Origin: an uncultured Collinsella sp.
Lineage (GTDB): Bacteria; Actinomycetota; Coriobacteriia; Coriobacteriales; Coriobacteriaceae
DNA length: 64,000 nucleotides
Assembly: GCA_902490405.1 (NCBI GenBank)
Contig: CABUDS010000002.1
Location: 1-64,000, forward strand
Direction: 5' to 3'
Positions 1-8,199 of the stretch are shown here, piece by piece. The notes below the pieces were generated by a model. That model had not been told where the DNA came from. It searched no databases and worked only from the letters and a program-made list of their open reading frames with translations. A program made the position numbers and the translations under genes. The stretch's first letter is position 1. Each line of letters opens with the position of its first letter.

Positions 1-32
1 GGAGGGCCCAAAAAATATTTTCAAAAAAGTTG

Positions 33-62
33 TTGCGCACCGGACAGGCTTCTGTGTATACT
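33..62 (+). promoter_or_regulatory. Candidate promoter of tRNA-Asp
   Basis: A -35-like TTGCGC at 33-38 and a -10-like TATACT at 57-62 are separated by 18 bp and lie about 47 bp upstream of the tRNA. This fits a housekeeping sigma-70-type promoter. No transcript data are available. Confidence 0.5.
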
Positions 63-108
63 AATCCCCGCAGCGCACGCGAGCGGAAACAAACGCGAAC
101 GACTGCCT

Positions 109-186
<78 letters not shown>

Positions 187-194
187 ACGCAATT

Positions 195-222
195 AAAACC
201 ACGTCTCCGGACGTGGTTTTTT
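195..222 (+). terminator. Intrinsic terminator of tRNA-Asp
   Basis: A hairpin with arms AACCACGTC and GACGTGGTT is followed by a run of T residues, starting 9 nt after the tRNA CCA end. Confidence 0.85.
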
Positions 223-526
223 GCGTTTGATAGGACCTTGATCCCATCGGCTCCTTTCGCCCAAAACCAAAGCCTTCCAATTCTCGGACAAGCTCCGCTT
301 GAGACATGGTTCAAACAAGGAATTTGTTGCGCAACGCCTGCTCAATGAAGTAGGGGCAGGTTATACTGAATTGCACTGTGGGCCGTTTTTGATGCAAGAG
401 GCTTCAAACACGGCATTCAGTGGGCGCCCATTTTGCAATTTGGGCGTCCATACGGTCATTGGTGTCTCGACGTAAGCTCGGCCCCGGAGCTCGTTCGAGC
501 TGTTCCTATTCTTTGAAAGGGGAAAA
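223..526. other. Non-coding stretch upstream of the Rrf2 gene
   Basis: No supported gene. The only clear feature is a direct repeat, TGGGCGCCCAT at 421-431 and TGGGCGTCCAT at 441-451, with a 20-bp period (two helical turns). It lies about 75-105 bp upstream of the regulator gene and could be an operator, possibly autoregulatory. The first copy contains a perfect palindrome. A Shine-Dalgarno GAAAGGGG sits just before the start at 527. Confidence 0.4.
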
Positions 527-1012
527 ATGGACATATCGAGGAAGACTGATTACGCCCTTCGCATGCTCGCGATGCTTGCCGAGGACCCGGAGCGTCTGCT
601 TTCTGTTCGCACCGCCGCCGAAGAGGTCAATGTCCCGTATTCGTTTGCCCGTTCGATCCAGCATGGTTTGGTTCAGGCCGGTATTGTGGAGAGCCTGCGT
701 GGCGTCCATGGCGGCATGCGTCTTAAGGTCAGCCCCGACGATGTCACCATTCGCCAGGTCGTTGAGGCCGTTCAGGGCCCCATCGTCATGAACGATTGCA
801 CTGCGCCCGATGGCGACTGTGCGCGCATGGGTACGTGCTGCTATCATTCCCTGTGGGCCGGAGCTCAAGCGCTGATGCGCGACTACCTCGATTCCGTTTC
901 GCTGGGCGATGTCGTCGCTCACCGCCAGTTCCCGGCCGTCGATTCCAAGTTCGCCGACCGCGATGCGTTTCCCGAGTACGCCACCTGTGCGTGCGCTTGC
1001 CGAGGGGAATAG
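527..1012 (+). CDS. Rrf2-family transcriptional regulator with IscR-like Fe-S ligands
   Basis: A 161-residue protein. The N-terminal Rrf2 winged helix-turn-helix starts MDISRKTDYALRMLAML, with the usual wing region LRGVHGGMRL near residues 57-66. Putative cluster ligands are Cys91, Cys98, Cys104 and His107, close to the Cys-Cys-Cys-His set of IscR, so a [2Fe-2S] redox or Fe-S sensor is likely. An extra CACAC run at residues 154-158 near the C terminus is unusual. The start is set by GAAAGGGG upstream. The next gene, a DNA glycosylase, begins 21 bp downstream and is probably cotranscribed. The target regulon cannot be read from the sequence. Confidence 0.88.
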   Translation: MDISRKTDYALRMLAMLAEDPERLLSVRTAAEEVNVPYSFARSIQHGLVQAGIVESLRGVHGGMRLKVSPDDVTIRQVVEAVQGPIVMNDCTAPDGDCARMGTCCYHSLWAGAQALMRDYLDSVSLGDVVAHRQFPAVDSKFADRDAFPEYATCACACRGE

Positions 1013-1033
1013 CACCGCATAAGGAGCATAGCC

Positions 1034-1939
1034 ATGATTCAGGACCCCTTTCGTTCGATGATTCGTTCGGAAGGGGTCCTGCGTTATCGCGACCTTCCGT
1101 GGCGCCGCACGCGCGACCCGTACATTATTTGGCTTTCCGAGGTTATGCTGCAGCAAACGCAGGTGCCGCGTGTGGAGACGCGTATGCCCGCGTGGCTCGA
1201 CCGCTTTCCGACCGTACAGGCGCTCGCCCAGGCCGCTCCTTCCGACGTTTTGGACGCCTGGCAGGGGATGGGCTACAACCGGCGTGCTCTGGCGCTTCAC
1301 AGAGCCGCTCAGTGCGTTATGGAAGACTGGGATGGGGAGTTTCCACGTGAGACGCGCGACCTGGTCGCCCTGCCCGGTATTGGCCCGGCGACGGCGCAGG
1401 GCATCCGGTCGTTTGCGTTCGATCTTCCGGGCGTGTATCTGGAGACCAACGTGCGCACGGTCTTTTTGCATCATTTCTTTCCCGATGTGCCGGCCGTTCC
1501 CGATCGCGAGCTGGTGCCGCTGATCCAAGCCGCCTGTCCGGCGGCTCCCGGTACGACGGCGGATGAGATTGCGCCCTTTGCCGCGCCTCAAGACGATGCC
1601 GACACGCCGCGCGCGTGGTATTACGCGCTGCTGGATTACGGCGCGTATCTTAAAAAGACACTGCCAAATCCTTCCAGGCGGTCGGCGAGCTATAGCCGTC
1701 AGTCCAAGTTTGAGGGCTCGCGCCGTCAAAAGCGCGCCCACATTGTGCGCATGCTGCTGGCTGCGCGCGATGGGCGGCCGGCGGGCATTACGGTTGATGA
1801 AGCTGTTGCAGGCGTTAACGAGATGGAGACGGCAGCCGGCAGAGAGTCGGTCGAGCGCGAGCTGGTCGCAAGTATTCTTGCCGATCTGGAGCGCGAGGGC
1901 TTTTGCCGCTCCGAGGGCGATCGTTGGCTGAGTGTGTAG
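1034..1939 (+). CDS. mutY: MutY-like A/G-specific adenine glycosylase lacking the Fe-S cluster
   Basis: A 301-residue HhH-GPD DNA glycosylase, predicted to remove adenine mispaired with 8-oxoguanine. The catalytic glutamate is in LSEVMLQQTQV (Glu36) and the helix-hairpin-helix is LPGIGPATAQ near residue 113. The C-X6-C-X2-C-X5-C cluster loop of MutY/EndoIII is absent: after LLDYGAYLKKTLPNP the chain has no cysteines there. The aspartate expected in the LDGNV motif (E. coli Asp138) is glutamate in YLETNV (Glu137). Cluster-less MutY homologues are known in some anaerobes. There is no full NUDIX-type C-terminal domain, but a helical tail of about 70 residues remains. Preceded by a good AAGGAG site. 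The exact substrate is less certain than the fold. Confidence 0.8.
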   Translation: MIQDPFRSMIRSEGVLRYRDLPWRRTRDPYIIWLSEVMLQQTQVPRVETRMPAWLDRFPTVQALAQAAPSDVLDAWQGMGYNRRALALHRAAQCVMEDWDGEFPRETRDLVALPGIGPATAQGIRSFAFDLPGVYLETNVRTVFLHHFFPDVPAVPDRELVPLIQAACPAAPGTTADEIAPFAAPQDDADTPRAWYYALLDYGAYLKKTLPNPSRRSASYSRQSKFEGSRRQKRAHIVRMLLAARDGRPAGITVDEAVAGVNEMETAAGRESVERELVASILADLEREGFCRSEGDRWLSV

Positions 1940-2007
1940 CCCGCTCAAATCTGAAGAACAGGATTGTAAGGTTTAGATTTTCGACATGAGGGCATCCTAA
2001 AGACAAG

Positions 2008-2030
2008 GCCGCCCGAAGCCTACGGGCGGC
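2008..2030 (+). promoter_or_regulatory. Hairpin in the rubrerythrin leader
   Basis: A perfect 8-bp stem, GCCGCCCG at 2008-2015 with CGGGCGGC at 2023-2030, and a 7-nt loop. It ends 23 nt before the start codon and has no T-run. It may act as a leader stabiliser or be the terminator remnant of the upstream unit. Confidence 0.4.
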
Positions 2031-2053
2031 ATCTGTTGAAGGGAAGTACACCT

Positions 2054-2593
2054 ATGGATTTTGAGAACTCCCAAACCAAGAAGAACCTCGAGACCGCTTT
2101 TGCCGGTGAGTCCCAGGCGCACACCAAGTATCGCTACTACGCATCTAAGGCCAAAAAGGACGGCTACGTTCAGATCTCGAATATCTTTGCCGAGACCGCA
2201 GGCAACGAGTCCGAGCACGCCAAGCTGTGGTTTAAGTATCTGCACGACGGCGCCGTTCCCGACACCCTGGACAACTTGCGTGATGCCGCTGCGGGCGAGA
2301 ACTACGAGTGGACCACGATGTACGACGAGTTTGCCAAGACCGCCGAGGAGGAGGGCTTTACCGAGATTGCCTCAAAGTTCCGCGGCGTCGGTGCTGTCGA
2401 GAAGGCTCACGAGGAGCGCTACAACAAGCTTGTCGAGCGCATTGAGTCGGGCGAGGTGTTTGAGCGCGAGGGCGTGAAGGTGTGGAAGTGCCTGAACTGC
2501 GGGCACCTGCATGTGGGTGCCGAAGCGCCCGAGGTGTGCCCGGTGTGCAATCACCCGAAGGCGTACTTTGAGGAGCAGGTGGTGAACTACTAG
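2054..2593 (+). CDS. rbr: Rubrerythrin
   Basis: A 179-residue non-haem iron peroxidase that reduces hydrogen peroxide in anaerobes. The N-terminal ferritin-like four-helix domain (about 1-140) carries the diiron ligands in [13 protein letters not shown] and VEKAHEER. The C-terminal rubredoxin-like domain binds one Fe through Cys146, Cys149, Cys162 and Cys165. The start is the ATG at 2054, with GAAGGGA upstream; an in-frame TTG at 2036 would destroy that spacing. It lies 114 bp after the MutY-like gene, and both fit oxidative-damage defence. Length and motifs are normal for the family. Confidence 0.95.
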   Translation: MDFENSQTKKNLETAFAGESQAHTKYRYYASKAKKDGYVQISNIFAETAGNESEHAKLWFKYLHDGAVPDTLDNLRDAAAGENYEWTTMYDEFAKTAEEEGFTEIASKFRGVGAVEKAHEERYNKLVERIESGEVFEREGVKVWKCLNCGHLHVGAEAPEVCPVCNHPKAYFEEQVVNY

Positions 2594-2615
2594 CGCCGAT
2601 ACGAACGTGGACTGC

Positions 2616-2703
2616 GGAGCGCAGGGCGGGGAAATACCTTTCCCTCTTGCTCACGGCTCCGCAGGGTCGCGCGAGGCAAAGGTATTTCTCCGCCCTGCGC
2701 TCC
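2616..2703. repeat. 26-bp inverted repeat after rubrerythrin
   Basis: The arms at 2616-2641 and 2678-2703 are complementary over 26 bp with a single G-T wobble and a 36-nt loop. The arms contain GGAGCGCAGGGCGG and AAATACCTTT. It may act as a bidirectional terminator, or be one of the palindromic repeat elements scattered through this window. Confidence 0.7.
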
Positions 2704-3312
2704 GGCGTTGGGTCGTCGCGTGCTCGCTACAGAAAAGCTGAGAATTAAGTTTGTGTGCCGTCCCTTTTGGGGCGGCACATCTTGTATGGGGTGGACAGTT
2801 AGTTCAGATACGTATTTTTCCAATCACTCTGCGGTCGGCTTTTTGGCAGTTGGAGGCCTATCGAGCCCCTTTGGGCTGCCTGAAGGGCCTGGTTTTAGGT
2901 CTTACTTGCCCGTTGTGTGGAATCAATCGCGCCAAACGTAGCATCTTAGGGCATATGGAGGGGGTCTGAATTATACGTATTTGAACTAACTGTCCAGGGT
3001 GCTTCACCCAAGGCAGTGCCGCCTTGCTTTTTCGTGCCTCATTCGGGGCGCCGTGCCTTGTTTGAGGTTCCGGTCTCCACAATTTCCGTCAAGCTTTTGG
3101 TTAGATTTTGGTCAGTTGGCGTAAGGGCGGAAGGCCAAAAGATTGCTGGCGAAAAAAGCTCAGAGAAAGTGCTGGTAGGGGAGTCGTTGAGCTTTTCGAC
3201 AGCTTGCTGGTAAAAGAAACTTTGCAGCTATTGCTACGGATTGCGTTGCCGTGGCCTTGGCGGTGCGGGATGCTGGGTGCAAGCGTCGAATGCTCCGATT
3301 GAGGAGGCCAAC
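2704..3312. repeat. Non-coding region with a 203-bp inverted-repeat element
   Basis: Arms of 22 bp at 2793-2814 and 2974-2995 (GGACAGTTAGTTC core, one mismatch) bound an element of 203 bp with no convincing gene. This is the architecture of a MITE-like or structured-RNA repeat. A small hairpin followed by CTTTTT lies at 3010-3031. Near 3090-3120 is a segment with CCGTCAAGCTTTTGG and TTTTGGTCAGTTG. Both motifs recur near 55440-55490, the first there in reverse complement. Confidence 0.5.
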
Positions 3313-3735
3313 ATGGACCTGTTTCTTGAGACTCCGCAGCAACAAGCCGAGCGCATGTTGCGCCAACAGCAACGGCTTATGGAGATGCAAATGCAAGGAG
3401 TAGCCGCCCAGCCCCCTGCGCAACATGCCACGCCCGCGGTTTCGCTTGCGGGCGGATCGGCGCCAGAGAACTATTCCGTACAACAAGATTCGTATGCGCA
3501 GGAGCTTGTGTTCGACAAACGCCGCACGCGTCACCGCCGCGTGGGCCAGCGCCTGCGCACATTAGCGATGATCGTGCTCATTCCGTTAGGACTTGCGGTG
3601 ATTTTCCTGGTCTCGTATGCGTTCACCTGCATCCTCAACGGCGCCTCGCCCAATGAAGTGCTCCAACATCTGTCAGCCCTCGGCCAGCGCCTAGGCGATG
3701 TCATAACAACCATCCGCGCCGGCTGGGAGAGTTAA
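3313..3735 (+). CDS. Small single-span membrane protein, function unknown
   Basis: A 140-residue protein. The N-terminal 30 residues are rich in Gln and Met and probably helical (MDLFLETPQQQAERMLRQQQ). A low-complexity Pro/Ala linker follows, then a basic stretch KRRTRHRRVGQRLR. One transmembrane helix lies near residues 81-105 (MIVLIPLGLAVIFLVSYAF), followed by a 35-residue tail. The start is chosen for the strong GAGGAGG site. No family is recognised and the neighbours give no clear hint. Confidence 0.7.
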   Translation: MDLFLETPQQQAERMLRQQQRLMEMQMQGVAAQPPAQHATPAVSLAGGSAPENYSVQQDSYAQELVFDKRRTRHRRVGQRLRTLAMIVLIPLGLAVIFLVSYAFTCILNGASPNEVLQHLSALGQRLGDVITTIRAGWES

Positions 3736-3858
3736 CGTTTTGACGCCTGTGGCCCAAAATCCATTTGTCCGACTGCCGTGGAGCGCCCGGTGCGTGTGGC
3801 GGGGTAAGATTGATCGCGGTTTTGATTGATACTCGATTGGGTTTGTTGGGCGGAGTCT

Positions 3859-5199
3859 ATGTCTGCTATTGATATTGCGCTTGTTGTGATTGCCTTGGTG
3901 GCGGTGGGAGTTGCTGTGGTCTGCACCCTGCAGCTTAAAGGCCTTCGTGCCGAGTTGCGAGAGCGTGGCGGCAACGACGCGGAGACGCTCGCGGCGCTCG
4001 AGCAGGCCAACAGCACGCTCGATGCCCTCAACGTCGCGCTGGCAGAAACCCGCCGCACGGCAAATGCCATCGCGCAGCAGCAGACGACCGACGCCGCCGT
4101 GGAGCAGCAGCGTTACCTGACCATTGCGCGCGAGTTCTCACAGGCCGGCGACCGCATGGATGACCTGCGTCGCGAGACGGCTCAGCAGCTGGGCGCCAAC
4201 CGCGAGGGCATCGAGCACCGCCTGGACAAGGTACGCGAGACGGTCGATGCCCAGCTGGGCGCCATCCGCAAGGATAACAACGTGCAGCTCGATCAGATGC
4301 GCGAGACGGTGGACGAGAAGCTTTCCCGTACGCTCAACGATCGTCTGTCCGCATCGTTTAAGCAGGTGAGCGACCAGCTCGAGGCCGTGTACAAGGGGCT
4401 GGGCGACATGCAGTCCATCGCCACCGGCGTGGGCGACCTTAAGCGCGTGCTGGGCAATGTGAAGGCGCGCGGCATTTTGGGCGAGGTGCAGCTGGGCGCG
4501 ATCCTGGCGGACATCCTTACGCCCGACCAGTATCTGGAAAACGTTGCCACCAAGCCTGGCGCCTCGGAGCGTGTTGAGTTTGCCGTCAAGCTGCCGGTAG
4601 ACGAGGGCGATCCCGTGCTGCTGCCGATTGACTCCAAATTCCCGGGCGACGCGTACGAGCATCTGCTCGACGCCCAGGAGTCGGGCGACGCGGAGGCCGT
4701 CGCCGCTGCGCGCAAGACGCTCGACGCGATGGTCAAACGCGAGGCAAAGGACATCTGCGAGAAGTACCTGAGCGTGCCCGCGACGACCAACTTTGGCATT
4801 CTGTTCGTGCCGTTTGAGGGCCTGTACGCCGAGGTCGTCAGTCGCCCTGGGCTTATCGAGACCCTGGGCCGCGACTATCACGTCAACGTTGCCGGCCCCA
4901 GCACCATGGCGGCCATCCTCAACAGCCTGCAGATGAGCTACCAGACGTTTAGGCTGCAAAAGCGCACCGATGATGTGCTGCGCGTGCTTTCCGCCGTCAA
5001 GGCCGAGCTGCCGCGCTATCAGGCGGCGCTGCGTCGCGCCCAACAGCAGATCGAGACCGCGGGAAAGACGGTCGAGGGCATCATCACCACGCGCACCAAC
5101 GTTATGGAGCGCAAGCTCAAGGACATCGACGCCCTGGAGGATGCCGACGAGGCCGACGCGATCTTGGGGCTCACGTCTGCGGGCCTGCCCGCAGACTAA
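3859..5199 (+). CDS. rmuC: DNA recombination protein RmuC homologue
   Basis: A 446-residue protein with an N-terminal membrane anchor (residues 1-25), a long coiled coil to about residue 190, and the conserved RmuC nuclease-like domain from about residue 200. That domain includes ARGILGEVQLGAIL, the PIDSKFPGDAYEHLL segment with its acidic and lysine residues, and GPSTMAAILNSLQM. RmuC limits DNA inversions at short inverted repeats in E. coli, which is notable in a genome rich in them. The start at 3859 is preceded by CGGAG; an upstream in-frame ATG at 3826 has no ribosome site. Confidence 0.9.
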   Translation: MSAIDIALVVIALVAVGVAVVCTLQLKGLRAELRERGGNDAETLAALEQANSTLDALNVALAETRRTANAIAQQQTTDAAVEQQRYLTIAREFSQAGDRMDDLRRETAQQLGANREGIEHRLDKVRETVDAQLGAIRKDNNVQLDQMRETVDEKLSRTLNDRLSASFKQVSDQLEAVYKGLGDMQSIATGVGDLKRVLGNVKARGILGEVQLGAILADILTPDQYLENVATKPGASERVEFAVKLPVDEGDPVLLPIDSKFPGDAYEHLLDAQESGDAEAVAAARKTLDAMVKREAKDICEKYLSVPATTNFGILFVPFEGLYAEVVSRPGLIETLGRDYHVNVAGPSTMAAILNSLQMSYQTFRLQKRTDDVLRVLSAVKAELPRYQAALRRAQQQIETAGKTVEGIITTRTNVMERKLKDIDALEDADEADAILGLTSAGLPAD

Positions 5200-5339
5200 T
5201 AAGATAAGGACTAGCCGTGGCTGACGGCGGGGCGTCTGCGCAAGCGCGGAGCGCGGGCGCTTTTCGTGTCGTACGTGCCTGAAGCGCGCTTTAGTGTGCA
5301 ACAATGGCGGTTCGCCCTATCAGACGCGAAAGGAAGCCT

Positions 5340-7142
5340 ATGTCTCAGAAAAGCACCAGTCCGCTCAAGCGCTCCACCGTGCGCCGCACGTTGCAGCGTT
5401 TTTGGGATGTCACGCGCACGCAGCCGCTGATCGTCTTTCTCTCGGTATTCTCGTCGGCGGGCTATATCTTTTTGCTTACGTTTGCCAACACCTACGTGAT
5501 GGCGCTTATCGTCGACCGCGTCCAGGCCGGCCCCGTGGCAGGCGACCAGGTGTTTGAGGTCTTTAGCCCCTATATTCTGGCGCTCGTGCTCGTTAACCTG
5601 GTAGGCCAGGTCCTCTCCAAGCTGCAGGACTACACCGTCTACAAGCTCGAGATTGCGGGCAACTATCACCTGGCGCGCTTGTGCTTCGACACGCTCTCCA
5701 ACCAATCCATGACATTCCACACCAGTCGATTTGGCGGATCGCTTGTGAGCCAGACGAGCCGTTTTATGAGCGGCTACACGGGCCTGGTGGACGTGACGGT
5801 GTATTCGCTCATCCCCACTATCACCTCGGTTGTCTGCACGGTGGCGGCGCTCGCTCCGGTGGTGCCCGCATTTACCGTGATCCTGGTGGGCATCATGGTC
5901 GTCTACATCGCGTTTGTCTGGCTTATGTACAAGCGCATCATGCCGCTTTCGGCCGCGACGTCCGCCGCGCAGAACAAGCTGTCGGGCGTGCTCTCCGACG
6001 CGGTCACGAACATCCTGGCCGTCAAGACCTGCGGGCGCGAGGACTTTGAGCGCGACCTATTCGATACCGCCGACCGTGCCGCGCGCGATGCCGAAACGGT
6101 ATCGATGCACGCCATGATGCAACGCAACTTTACGACCTCGGGCCTTATCGTCATTACCATGGCCGTGGTGAGTGTGTTCGCCGCGGGTGGCAACGCGTGG
6201 TTTGGCATTTCGGCCGGCGCGCTCGTCATGATCTTTACCTACACGTACAACCTCACTATGCGTCTGAACTACGTGAGCTCCATGATGCAACGTATCAACC
6301 GCGCGCTGGGCGACGCCGCCGAGATGACGCGCGTGCTGGACGAGCCGCGTCTGGTGGCAGACGACGCGCATGCCCCCGAGCTCAAGGTGCGCGAGGGCGC
6401 AATTGATTTTGAGCACTTGAGCTTTGCATACCGTGACGCCGCGGCGGGCGAGAATGTGTTCGACGACCTGACGCTCCATGTGGCGGCGGGCCAGCGCGTG
6501 GGCCTGGTGGGCAAATCGGGCTCGGGCAAGACAACGCTCACCAAGCTGCTGCTTCGCCTGGACGACGTGCAGGGCGGCCGCGTGCTCGTGGATGGCCAGG
6601 ACGTCTCGCGCTGCACGCAGCAGAGCCTGCGCCGCCAGGTTGCCTACGTGCCGCAGGAGGCGCTGCTGTTCCACCGCTCCATTCGCGAGAATATCGCCTA
6701 CGGACGCCCCGACGCCACCGACGAGCAGATTCGCGAGGCGGCTCGCTTGGCTAATGCGACTGAGTTTATCGACCGCCTGCCCCGCGGCTTTGACACCATG
6801 GTGGGCGAGCGCGGCGTTAAGCTTTCGGGCGGCCAACGCCAGCGCGTGGCCATTGCCCGCGCCATCCTCACCGACGCGCCGATTCTGGTGCTCGACGAGG
6901 CGACGTCTGCCTTGGACAGTGAGTCCGAGGCGCTGGTGCAGGAAGCGCTCGAGAACCTGATGCGCGGCCGCACCTCCATTGTGGTGGCGCATCGCCTGTC
7001 CACCGTGGCGGCGCTCGACCGCATCGTGGTGCTGGCGGACGGCGAGATTGTCGAGGACGGTACGCATGCGCAGCTCGTCGAGGCGGGCGGCGAATATGCA
7101 AGCCTGTGGAGCCGCCAGACCGGCGCATTTTTGGAGGCTTAA
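5340..7142 (+). CDS. ABC exporter, fused permease and ATPase
   Basis: A 600-residue half-transporter of the MsbA/LmrA type. The transmembrane domain covers about residues 35-320. The nucleotide-binding domain has Walker A GKSGSGKTT, Q-loop VPQEALL, signature LSGGQRQR, Walker B ILVLDEATSALD and H-loop VAHRLST. It probably works as a homodimer exporting a lipid, drug or peptide; the substrate cannot be told. The start at 5340 has AAAGGA upstream; an ATG 36 bp earlier has no such site. No partner permease is adjacent. Confidence 0.9.
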   Translation: MSQKSTSPLKRSTVRRTLQRFWDVTRTQPLIVFLSVFSSAGYIFLLTFANTYVMALIVDRVQAGPVAGDQVFEVFSPYILALVLVNLVGQVLSKLQDYTVYKLEIAGNYHLARLCFDTLSNQSMTFHTSRFGGSLVSQTSRFMSGYTGLVDVTVYSLIPTITSVVCTVAALAPVVPAFTVILVGIMVVYIAFVWLMYKRIMPLSAATSAAQNKLSGVLSDAVTNILAVKTCGREDFERDLFDTADRAARDAETVSMHAMMQRNFTTSGLIVITMAVVSVFAAGGNAWFGISAGALVMIFTYTYNLTMRLNYVSSMMQRINRALGDAAEMTRVLDEPRLVADDAHAPELKVREGAIDFEHLSFAYRDAAAGENVFDDLTLHVAAGQRVGLVGKSGSGKTTLTKLLLRLDDVQGGRVLVDGQDVSRCTQQSLRRQVAYVPQEALLFHRSIRENIAYGRPDATDEQIREAARLANATEFIDRLPRGFDTMVGERGVKLSGGQRQRVAIARAILTDAPILVLDEATSALDSESEALVQEALENLMRGRTSIVVAHRLSTVAALDRIVVLADGEIVEDGTHAQLVEAGGEYASLWSRQTGAFLEA

Positions 7143-7205
7143 GGTCCCCGTACGTGGGACAATCGTTTTTGTGAAGTTATGTTTCTGCCGATCCGAGGAG
7201 TCGTT

Positions 7206-7871
7206 ATGCCACGCGAGACCAATGCCGCCAAACGCGAGCGCGCCGTTGAGGTGTGCGAGCGCCTTAGCCGTCGCTATGGCCCGGTCGAGTGCTTTTTGGA
7301 CCACGAGAATCCCTTTAGGCTACTTATCTCGGTACTGCTCTCGGCTCAGACGACCGACGCGCAGGTCAATAAGGTGACGCCCCAACTATTTGCCCAGTGG
7401 CCCACGTCCGAGGTCATGGCCGGGGCAAGTGTGACCGACGTGGCCGAGACCATCAAGTCACTCGGCTTTTATAAGAGCAAGGCCAAGCACGCCGTGGAGG
7501 CCGCGCAGATGATCGTTGCCGATTACGGCGGCGAGGTACCGGCCGACATGAAGGAGCTCGTCAAGCTGCCGGGTGTGGGACGCAAGACGGCGAACATCGT
7601 GCTCAACGTGGGGTTTGGCATTGTCGAGGGCATCGCGGTCGATACGCACGTCAACCGCATCGCGCACCGCCTGATGCTGAGCCCCAAGACGCATGCCAAA
7701 GAGCCGCTCAAGACCGAGCAAGATCTGCTCAAGATTCTGCCGCACGAGTATTGGGGATCGGTCAACCACCAGTGGATCACCTTTGGCCGCGAGATCTGCG
7801 ACGCCCGCAAACCCAAGTGCGATGAGTGCCCGCTGGCGGATTTATGCCCCAGCGTGCGTGTGATGGAGTAG
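7206..7871 (+). CDS. nth: Endonuclease III
   Basis: A 221-residue bifunctional DNA glycosylase/AP lyase that removes oxidised pyrimidines. The helix-hairpin-helix is LPGVGRKTAN with catalytic Lys127, and the catalytic aspartate is Asp146 in VDTHVNR. The [4Fe-4S] ligands are Cys198, Cys205, Cys208 and Cys214 in the canonical 6-2-5 spacing. The start is set by GAGGAG at 7195-7200. It contrasts with the MutY-like protein at 1034, which has lost the same cluster. Confidence 0.95.
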   Translation: MPRETNAAKRERAVEVCERLSRRYGPVECFLDHENPFRLLISVLLSAQTTDAQVNKVTPQLFAQWPTSEVMAGASVTDVAETIKSLGFYKSKAKHAVEAAQMIVADYGGEVPADMKELVKLPGVGRKTANIVLNVGFGIVEGIAVDTHVNRIAHRLMLSPKTHAKEPLKTEQDLLKILPHEYWGSVNHQWITFGREICDARKPKCDECPLADLCPSVRVME

Positions 7872-7990
7872 GGGTCCGGCGTATTTTGTCGGCACCCGAG
7901 GACGGCGACTAATGTTGCGCAGCACATGTGGGTCGCGAGGGCTCAATATGATGGCGACAGATGCCGTTTGTTGTGAGGGGATGCCCGAAT

Positions 7991-8125
7991 ATGTCTTGCA
8001 CCAAGTGTGGCTCCGAGATGCCCGACGGAACTGATTTTTACACGAACTGCGGGGCTGGGCATGCGCTTGAGCAGGAGTATATGTTGCCTCCTGCCGCCTC
8101 ATGCAAAAATGTGTTGCTAATTTAG
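7991..8125 (+). pseudogene. Truncated zinc-ribbon peptide, probably a gene remnant
   Basis: An open frame of 44 codons beginning MSCTKCGSEMPDGTDFYTNCG. This is the common N-terminal zinc ribbon of bacterial membrane proteins (CxxCG ... FCxxCG), but the third cysteine is replaced by tyrosine, and the frame stops soon after the ribbon where a membrane domain would normally follow. A GAGGGG lies upstream. It is best read as a decayed fragment; a functional micro-protein cannot be excluded. The remainder of the 328-bp gap from 7872 to 8199 holds nothing else I can support. Confidence 0.4.
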
Positions 8126-8199
8126 AAGCCTATTCAAGCGCGCCGAAGTCGTGGCGTGCTGGCGTAGCATGAACAAAAAATCAAGCAATGGAGGGCAAC

